A stretch of 9,768 nt of DNA. It comes from JAMCRM01 sp041685075. Its GTDB lineage: Bacteria; Acidobacteriota; Terriglobia; Bryobacterales; Bryobacteraceae. This document shows positions 5,325 through 9,768 of this stretch, one piece after another (position 1 is the first letter of the stretch; the number at the start of each line of letters is the position of its first letter). The stretch covers positions 1 through 9,768 of the forward strand of contig JAWLGN010000209.1 in assembly GCA_041685075.1 (NCBI GenBank), read 5' to 3'. The position numbers and the translations under genes were made by a program. The notes under the pieces are model-generated. The model was not told where the DNA came from. It saw nothing but the letters and a program-made list of their open reading frames with translations, and made no database searches.

Positions 5325-5926
5325 GCGCGCTCCGCGGCGACGAAGTACCAGCCCGGCTCGTCCTCGGCCGCGTACACCGCGGCTCCCGCCCGGCGCAGGA
5401 TGTCGGCCATCTCGGCCGCCGCCGGCAGGCGGTCCCGGTTCACGGCATCCCCCAGCCCGGCGTGGAAGGCGTTCAATGCCGCGCTATCCATCAGGTGCCC
5501 CACCGCCAGCATGCCGCCCGGCTTGACGTGGCGCCACAGGAGCGGCAGCGCGTCCTGCGCGGCACCCAGGTGCGGCAGCACACCGAAGCACAGCACGGCG
5601 TCGAAGTAACTCTCCGGGAAGGGCATGCGCAGCGCCTCCGCACAGACCCGCTCCACGGCCTCGTCCGGAAGTTTGCGACGGTTCTCCACCAGCATGCATT
5701 CGGCGAGATCGGTCTCAATGATGCGCGCCGCGCCGCGAGTGGCATCGAGCAGCGCGGGCAGCAGCACGCCCGTGCCGCAACCCACATCGAGGATCCATCG
5801 GTCGGCCGGCCGCACGGTGCGGCCGACGAAGCGCGCCACTCGGGCTGCGGCGTCCGGCGGCCCCGGCATGCCGTCCCACTGCGTCGCCAGTTGATTGAAA
5901 TAGCGGCGTTTTTCGCTAACGTCCAT
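5321..5926 (-). CDS. Class I SAM-dependent methyltransferase inside the ECF operon
   Basis: This 201-aa protein has a Rossmann-type SAM-binding fold: motif I ILDVGCGTGVL (45-55), the acidic strand-2 end IETDLAE (70-76), then ALRMPFPESYFDAVLCFGVL (98-117) covering the motif II region, and KPGGML (135-140). The N-terminal YFNQLATQWD (9-18) and the C-terminal GHLMDSAALNAFH (143-155) and DEPGWYFVAAER (189-200) recall methyltransferases I associate with ECF transporter genes in Clostridia; this is recall, not a search result. The start is ATG 5926 rather than the in-frame ATG at 5986, because the protein-like sequence begins there and the longer form would overlap the S-component gene by 71 bp. 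The chosen form overlaps it by 11 bp and overlaps EcfT by 4 bp. The tight packing suggests it modifies the imported molecule or a derivative in the cytoplasm. Methyl acceptor unknown. Confidence 0.87.
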   Translation of the reverse strand: MDVSEKRRYFNQLATQWDGMPGPPDAAARVARFVGRTVRPADRWILDVGCGTGVLLPALLDATRGAARIIETDLAECMLVENRRKLPDEAVERVCAEALRMPFPESYFDAVLCFGVLPHLGAAQDALPLLWRHVKPGGMLAVGHLMDSAALNAFHAGLGDAVNRDRLPAAAEMADILRRAGAAVYAAEDEPGWYFVAAERA

Positions 5927-6443
5927 CTGAAAACAGGATACCGCCCCGCCGCGCCAAGCCGCGCAGCGCCAAGGGAACGACGGCAAGCTGGAGCGCCACG
6001 CCGGGCAACCCCTGGATGAGCGCCGCGGCCGCGGAAGGCGCCGGGGGCAACCCGAACAGCGGCGCCATGGCCCAGGTGAGCAGAAACGTGGTCATGCGCC
6101 CCGCCGCCACCGCGGCAAGCAGGGCCGGCCACACCCCGCCCCGGCGCGGCCGGTGGAGCGCCGCGGCCATGCCGCCCAGCACCGCTCCTTCCGCCGCGAG
6201 CACCGCCGCCACCGGCGGATAGAGCGGCGGCATGCCGGTGGCCAGCGCCGAAATCAGCGGCACCGCCGCGCCCGTCGCCGCAGCCCAGCGCCACGGAACC
6301 AGAAAGCCGTTGAGCAGCAGCGGCAGCAACAGCGGCAGGAACTTGCTTCCCAGCCCCACCGCGTGGAAGATCACCGGCAGAACCAGCGCCAGCGCCGCCA
6401 TGGCCGCGCTGATCACCACCGCGCGCAGGCGAGCGGCGCCCAT
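5916..6443 (-). CDS. Probable ECF transporter substrate-binding S component
   Basis: This 175-aa protein is almost wholly hydrophobic, with about six membrane segments, the size and shape of ECF S components. The stretch FHAVGLGSKFLPLLLPLLLN (26-45) and ALATGMPPLYPP (66-77) match a subgroup of ECF S proteins that I recall as 'ECF transporter S component' with unassigned substrate. An AxxxA element at residues 13-17 in the first helix (SAAMAAL) fits the known S-T contact motif. Position agrees: it lies two genes upstream of EcfT and directly after a TonB-dependent receptor, whose stop it overlaps by one base (TGATG). Such proteins bind vitamins or other small cofactors with high affinity in the membrane. 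The start is ATG 6443; there is no clear Shine-Dalgarno, so translation is probably coupled to the receptor. The substrate could be a corrinoid, another tetrapyrrole, a nucleobase-like cofactor or something new. Confidence 0.78.
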   Translation of the reverse strand: MGAARLRAVVISAAMAALALVLPVIFHAVGLGSKFLPLLLPLLLNGFLVPWRWAAATGAAVPLISALATGMPPLYPPVAAVLAAEGAVLGGMAAALHRPRRGGVWPALLAAVAAGRMTTFLLTWAMAPLFGLPPAPSAAAALIQGLPGVALQLAVVPLALRGLARRGGILFSDGR

Positions 6444-8449
6444 CAGAACTGCACCGTGAAGCCGCCCGAGGCGTTGATCCCCGGCATGCGGTAGCCCGGC
6501 ACCACCTCGTAGCGCCGGTTGAACAGGTTATCCACCATGGTGAAGAAGCTGGCATGGCGGCCCGCCGGCACGCTCACCCGCACGGTGGCGGCGGTGTAGC
6601 CTTCCATGCGGCGCGTGTGCCCGGCGTCGGCCCAGCGGCTGCCGGCGGTAGTCCCGCCGAAGTGCAGGAACGCCCGCCCAGCATCCAGCTCCAGCGCATA
6701 GTTCCACTTGTGCGCCGGCACGTAGGGCTGCAGGTGGGTGGAATGCACCCAGGCGTGACCCGAGCGCAGCGCCACGCGCCGCGTGGGCCGCCAGCGCAGC
6801 ATCGTCTCCACCCCTCGGTTGAGCGCGCGTCCGGCGTTCAACGTCTCAATGTGAGGGAAGCGCCCCATCACCACGATGCCGTCCCGCAGGTCGGCGTAGT
6901 AGGTGGTGAGCGAAGCCTCAAGCGTCTCGGCCGGACGAGCCCGCAGGCTCACCTGGTAGTTCCACAGGTGCTCCGGAACCAGTTCCGGGTTGGGCGCGGG
7001 AAACAAGTAAAGCTCCCGAATGGTTGGGTTGCGGAAGCCCCGCCCTACCTGGCCCGAGAGCGTGTAGCGCGGGTGTAGCGAGATGCCGAAGCCGGCTTCC
7101 GGCACCACCAGCCCGCCGAACGTCGAGTGATGTTCGTAGCGCAGGCCGGAGTGCAGGCGCACCCGCGCGGCGGGCATCCACTCGGCGCGCGCGAACCCGG
7201 CCTCGGAGCCGAGATGGTGCCGCCCGTAGTGGATCCCCTGCACCACGTTGCGCGCGCGGCCGCCATAGCGGACCACGTCCGCCCCGCCCTCCACCGTCAA
7301 GGATGGCGTAAGCGCCACGTGCTGGCTGGCGCGCAGCCCCGTGGTGCGGTCGATGGAGCGGAAGCCGTCGGTGATGTAATGATTCCCCAGGCTCGAGTAG
7401 AGGCGGGTGTAGCCCCAGGTGCGGCCGCCGGAGTTATCCAGGTTGAGGCTGAATCCGCCGCGGCCCACGCGCGCGTAGGATCCGTCGAGCGGCGCCTGTT
7501 CCGGTCCCGGATCCTCCACGTGGAAGTGGCCGTAGCGCGCGTCGAGCGATGCCTTCCACCTTTCGGAGAAATCGTGCCCCAGCGCCACGCTACCGTCCTG
7601 GTTGCGAAAGGCCGAGCTGGGCCGGTCGCCGCGGGTGTGCGAAACGCCCGCCGTCAGCGAGTAGAACGAGCGCCCCAACCGCGCACCGTGCGCCAGCCGG
7701 TGCTGCCCGGTGAAGAACGATCCCAACCCCGAGGTGAGCCGCGTGCTCATCCCCTCGGCCGGACGCGTGGGTTTCACTTCGATGGCCCCGCCCATGGCGT
7801 TGCTGCCGTAAAGCACCGAAGCCGGCCCCTCCGTAACGGTCACGGAGGCGGCATCGGAAAGGCTGTAGAAATCCGGCAGCGGGTGGCCCATCAACCCCTG
7901 GAAGTCCGGGCGTCCGTCCACCACCACCAGTACACCCGTGTTGGGCTGGTTGCCGATGCCACGAATGGAAACCCCGCCCGTGCCATTGGTGGCGATGCCG
8001 TAGCCCATCACGCCGCGACGCGTCACGAAAGCGCCGGGCACCAGCGCCTCCACCGCGTCCAATACCGTGCGGGCGCCGTGCCGCTCGATCTCCGCCGCCG
8101 TCCCGGTGGCATAGCCCGCCAGCGGCTCGCCCGCCACCGCCACCTCGACCGCCGTGCGCAGCATAGCCGGCTGCAGCCGGATGGTAGCCTCTGCGGTTGT
8201 TACCCTGCGGCGCAGCGGTTCGAAACCCTCTGCCGCGACCTCGATTTCCACCGGACGGGGGAATTCGAAAACGGCGACGCCGCCTTCGTCCGTCAAGATT
8301 TCGATTCGCTCGCCGCCGCCGCGCGCCGTCACGCGCGCGCCAGGCACAGCGGCATCTTGTGAATCGACCACTCGCAGGCGAACGAACTCAGCACGCAAGG
8401 GGCCGGCCAGCGCCAGAACGGCAGCAAACAACAGCACGGGAATGCGCAT
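6443..8449 (-). CDS. TonB-dependent outer-membrane receptor with carboxypeptidase-regulatory-like N-terminal domain
   Basis: This 668-aa protein has a signal peptide (MRIPVLLFAAVLALAGPLRA, cleavage near residue 20). A carboxypeptidase regulatory-like beta domain follows (about 21-95: VVDSQDAAVPGARVTARGGG, TDEGGVAVFEFP, AAEGFEPL). The plug domain is at about 115-230, with GGVSIRGIGNQPNTGVLVVV (158-177), VDGRP and VTEGPASVLYGSNAMGGAIEV (205-225). A beta-barrel runs to the C-terminus, ending in FTVQF with the terminal Phe needed for outer-membrane assembly. Barrel signatures include RGFRNPTIRELYLF and DNLFNRRY. It should move a scarce ligand into the periplasm using TonB energy. The plug and size resemble the BtuB/CirA group, but ligand cannot be assigned. 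It is the first gene of the ECF operon. No Shine-Dalgarno precedes ATG 8449, and a TACGAT -10-like hexamer lies 12 nt upstream. Confidence 0.93.
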   Translation of the reverse strand: MRIPVLLFAAVLALAGPLRAEFVRLRVVDSQDAAVPGARVTARGGGERIEILTDEGGVAVFEFPRPVEIEVAAEGFEPLRRRVTTAEATIRLQPAMLRTAVEVAVAGEPLAGYATGTAAEIERHGARTVLDAVEALVPGAFVTRRGVMGYGIATNGTGGVSIRGIGNQPNTGVLVVVDGRPDFQGLMGHPLPDFYSLSDAASVTVTEGPASVLYGSNAMGGAIEVKPTRPAEGMSTRLTSGLGSFFTGQHRLAHGARLGRSFYSLTAGVSHTRGDRPSSAFRNQDGSVALGHDFSERWKASLDARYGHFHVEDPGPEQAPLDGSYARVGRGGFSLNLDNSGGRTWGYTRLYSSLGNHYITDGFRSIDRTTGLRASQHVALTPSLTVEGGADVVRYGGRARNVVQGIHYGRHHLGSEAGFARAEWMPAARVRLHSGLRYEHHSTFGGLVVPEAGFGISLHPRYTLSGQVGRGFRNPTIRELYLFPAPNPELVPEHLWNYQVSLRARPAETLEASLTTYYADLRDGIVVMGRFPHIETLNAGRALNRGVETMLRWRPTRRVALRSGHAWVHSTHLQPYVPAHKWNYALELDAGRAFLHFGGTTAGSRWADAGHTRRMEGYTAATVRVSVPAGRHASFFTMVDNLFNRRYEVVPGYRMPGINASGGFTVQF

Positions 8450-8467
8450 GGCTGAGCCGCTATCGTA
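8450..8467 (-). promoter_or_regulatory. Possible -10 element of the receptor/ECF operon
   Basis: On the minus strand TACGAT (8467-8462) lies 12 nt before the receptor ATG at 8449 with no Shine-Dalgarno between. TAGCAC, 17 nt further upstream, is a poor -35 candidate. The predicted leader would be only about 5 nt. Confidence 0.3.
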
Positions 8468-8504
8468 TCACTTGTGTCATTTTTGTGCTACGGCAGGGTG
8501 ATAC
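8465..8504. promoter_or_regulatory. Inverted repeat GTATCAC/GTGATAC in the divergent promoter region
   Basis: GTATCAC (8465-8471) and GTGATAC (8498-8504) are exact inverted copies separated by 26 nt, about three helical turns centre to centre. They overlap the -10-like hexamers of both divergent genes, so a regulator bound here could control the receptor operon and the reductase together. The gap is too long for one compact dimer site; two half-sites or looping would be needed. The space is also too small for a cobalamin riboswitch. Confidence 0.4.
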
Positions 8505-8518
8505 ATTGTTGTCCAACT
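8502..8518 (+). promoter_or_regulatory. Possible -10 element of the yqhD-like gene
   Basis: TACATT (8502-8507) lies 11 nt before the ATG at 8519. No Shine-Dalgarno is present in the spacer, and no good -35 is seen 16-18 nt upstream. It gives the same short-leader layout as the other unit-leading genes here. Confidence 0.3.
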
Positions 8519-9679
8519 ATGCAGAACTTCCAGTTCCAGAACCCCGTCAAAATCTTGTTCGGCCGCGGCCAGATCGCCGGCATCGGAGCTGAAATCCCGG
8601 CCGACGCGCGCGTCCTGATGACCTACGGCGGCGGAAGCATCTTCCGCAACGGCGTGCATGCACAGGTGCGGGCGGCGCTGGGGGACCGGCACGTCGAAGA
8701 GTTCGGCGGCATCGAACCCAACCCGGACTACGCCACCCTGATGCGCGCGGTGGAGAAGATTCGCACCGAACGGCTGGATTTCCTGCTGGCCGTGGGGGGC
8801 GGTTCGGTACTCGACGGCAGCAAGTTCATCGCCGCCGCCGTGCCCTTCGCCGGCGACCCATGGGATATCGTCGCCAAGGGGTCGGCCCTCACCGCGGCGC
8901 TGCCCATGGGCTGCGTCCTGACGCTGCCCGCCACCGGTTCCGAGATGAACGATTGCGCGGTGATCTCCCGCCGCGAGACAGGCGAGAAGCTGGCCTTCGC
9001 CTCCCCGCTGGTCTACCCTCGTTTTTCGGTGCTGGATCCCGAAACCACCTTCACGCTTCCCGCGCGCCAGGTGGCCAACGGCGTGGTGGATGCCTACGCG
9101 CACGTGCTGGAGCAATATCTCACCTACCCTGCCGCCGCGCCCTTGCAGGACCGCATCGCCGAGGGCATTCTCCTCACCCTGATCGAGGACGGTCCCCGCG
9201 CGCTCGCCGAGCCGCCCGACTACGACGCCCGCGCCAGCCTGATGTGGTGCGCCACCATGGCGCTGAACGGCCTGATTGGACAGGGCGTGCCGGGCGACTG
9301 GTCCACCCACATGATCGGGCACGAGATCACTGCCGTCTACGGCCTGGACCATGCCCAAACCCTGGCCATCGTCTTTCCGGCGGCCATGTCGGTGCGGCGC
9401 GAGGGCAAGCGCGCCAAGCTGCTGCAATATGCCGAACGCGTCTGGGGCATCCGGGAAGGCACGGAGGACGCCCGTATCGATGCCGCCGTCGCGCGCACCC
9501 GCGCTTTCTTCGAATCGCTCGGGGTGGCCACCCGGCTCTCCGATTACGGCATCGACGCCTGCGCCGCCCAGGAGGTGGCCGCGCGATTCGAGCGCCGCGG
9601 CTGGACGACCCTCGGGGAGCGCCGCGACCTGGGCCCCGCCACCGTGGCCGAGATTCTTACCGTAGCCGCCTGTCGTTAG
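8519..9679 (+). CDS. yqhD: YqhD-type NADPH-dependent aldehyde reductase (iron-type alcohol dehydrogenase)
   Basis: This 386-aa protein aligns along its whole length with E. coli YqhD (387 aa) from memory: KILFGRGQIAG, ITYGGGS-like MTYGGGS (34-40), EFGGIEPNPDY (61-71), LLAVGGGSVLDGSKFIAAA (89-107), MGCVLTLPATGSE (130-142), RQVANGVVDAYAHVLEQY (183-200), GHEITAVYGLDHAQTLAIV (267-285) and RAKLLQYAERVW (298-309). The metal ligands Asp191, His195, His264 and His278 are all present. YqhD reduces a wide range of short-chain and reactive aldehydes with NADPH, often as a defence against lipid-peroxidation products or methylglyoxal-like compounds. The start at ATG 8519 matches YqhD; an in-frame GTG at 8474 would add 15 residues absent from the family. 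It is divergent from the receptor operon (69-bp gap), and the end of a likely insertion sequence starts 10 bp after its stop. No YqhC-like regulator is visible. Confidence 0.95.
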   Translation: MQNFQFQNPVKILFGRGQIAGIGAEIPADARVLMTYGGGSIFRNGVHAQVRAALGDRHVEEFGGIEPNPDYATLMRAVEKIRTERLDFLLAVGGGSVLDGSKFIAAAVPFAGDPWDIVAKGSALTAALPMGCVLTLPATGSEMNDCAVISRRETGEKLAFASPLVYPRFSVLDPETTFTLPARQVANGVVDAYAHVLEQYLTYPAAAPLQDRIAEGILLTLIEDGPRALAEPPDYDARASLMWCATMALNGLIGQGVPGDWSTHMIGHEITAVYGLDHAQTLAIVFPAAMSVRREGKRAKLLQYAERVWGIREGTEDARIDAAVARTRAFFESLGVATRLSDYGIDACAAQEVAARFERRGWTTLGERRDLGPATVAEILTVAACR

Positions 9680-9689
9680 CTTTTCAAGT

Positions 9690-9768
9690 TGTCCGGTTTT
9701 ATTAGCACGTGATCTGTCCGGTTTATGTCATAAAGTGATGCGGCCGTCAGGCCGCCGCCTTCTTGCTT
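9690..9768. mobile_element. Probable insertion-sequence end with tandem terminal repeats (partial)
   Basis: TGTCCGGTTT occurs at 9690-9699 and again at 9715-9724, a 25-bp period. Tandem TGT-starting repeats at an end are typical of IS21- and IS481-type elements. Local AT content also rises compared with the neighbouring genes. Inward of the repeats, a minus-strand frame enters from the right edge and stops with TGA at 9749-9747 after SKKAAA, as expected for a transposase gene ending near the element's terminus. GCGGCC and GGCCGC (9740-9745, 9750-9755) form a small stem over this stop. Family is uncertain because the transposase is outside the window, and the outer boundary at 9690 is inferred from the first repeat. 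Confidence 0.5.
9747..9768 (-). CDS. C-terminal end of a possible transposase (partial)
   Basis: Only six complete codons plus the stop (SKKAAA, TGA at 9749-9747) are inside the window, so nothing can be identified from the peptide itself. The call rests on position: a basic/alanine tail ending 57 bp inside the presumed insertion-sequence terminus. A neighbouring gene unrelated to transposition is also possible. Confidence 0.25.

Noticed and set aside
5927..5986. Longer methyltransferase start at 5986
   Set aside because: It would overlap the S-component gene by 71 bp and add residues unlike the family; ATG 5926 gives a typical N-terminus.
4090..6443. Nickel/cobalt CbiMNQO transporter
   Set aside because: No CbiM with its His-containing N-terminus and no CbiN are encoded; the S protein belongs to a different ECF-type group.
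7127..8362. Long plus-strand open frame (411 codons) opposite the receptor
   Set aside because: It is antisense to a complete TonB receptor with signal peptide, plug and barrel; the translated sequence is rich in Arg, His, Ala and Gly with no family signature.
8450..8518. Cobalamin or other riboswitch before the receptor operon
   Set aside because: Only 69 bp separate the divergent starts, and no B12-box-like sequence or sufficient length for the aptamer is present.
8477..9427. Minus-strand open frame opposite the yqhD-like gene
   Set aside because: The plus-strand protein matches YqhD over its full length with all metal ligands, so this frame is a shadow.

Overview
The window looks like chromosome of a GC-rich Acidobacteriota bacterium, probably Terriglobia or a Solibacter/Bryobacter relative. 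The strongest clue is the secreted von Willebrand factor A-type protein at 881-1813, which has the layout of the 'VWFA-related Acidobacterial domain' family. The Hfq-like Sm protein and the heavy use of G or C at third codon positions agree with this. No RNA genes, CRISPR array or prophage were seen.

Left part (1-2899). A divergent promoter region at about 120-183 separates a truncated hotdog-fold acyl-CoA thioesterase (minus strand) from a tightly packed plus-strand unit. That unit holds a fused MoaD-MoaE molybdopterin synthase, the secreted VWFA protein (26-bp overlap), a small Hfq-like Sm protein with no ATG/GTG/TTG start (83 codons, overlapping the VWFA stop), and an inositol-monophosphatase-family phosphatase. 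The functions look unrelated, so co-expression is the main inference.

Middle (2927-3859). Convergent to that unit is an exported endonuclease/exonuclease/phosphatase-family protein that starts with GTG. It is followed by a 117-bp gap with a 14-bp perfect palindrome and an 11-bp-arm hairpin.

Import cluster (8449 down to 3857, minus strand). The order is TonB-dependent outer-membrane receptor, ECF S component, class I SAM methyltransferase, EcfT transmembrane component, EcfA ATPase, then a 58-aa cysteine-rich zinc-ribbon-like protein. The first five genes overlap by 1-11 bp. The last has its own strong Shine-Dalgarno and is followed by the hairpin. Together they look like a dedicated uptake path across both membranes, for a scarce cofactor-like molecule that may be methylated on entry. 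The substrate cannot be read from the sequence. This is the most interesting system in the window.

Right part (8519-9768). Divergent from the receptor is a clear YqhD-type NADPH-dependent aldehyde reductase. Ten bases after its stop begins what looks like the end of an insertion sequence: two copies of TGTCCGGTTT 25 bp apart, then a stop codon of a minus-strand frame that leaves the window.

A recurring feature is that the first genes of transcription units have a -10-like hexamer only 9-12 nt before the start codon and lack a well-spaced Shine-Dalgarno. This suggests leaderless or very short-leader mRNAs.
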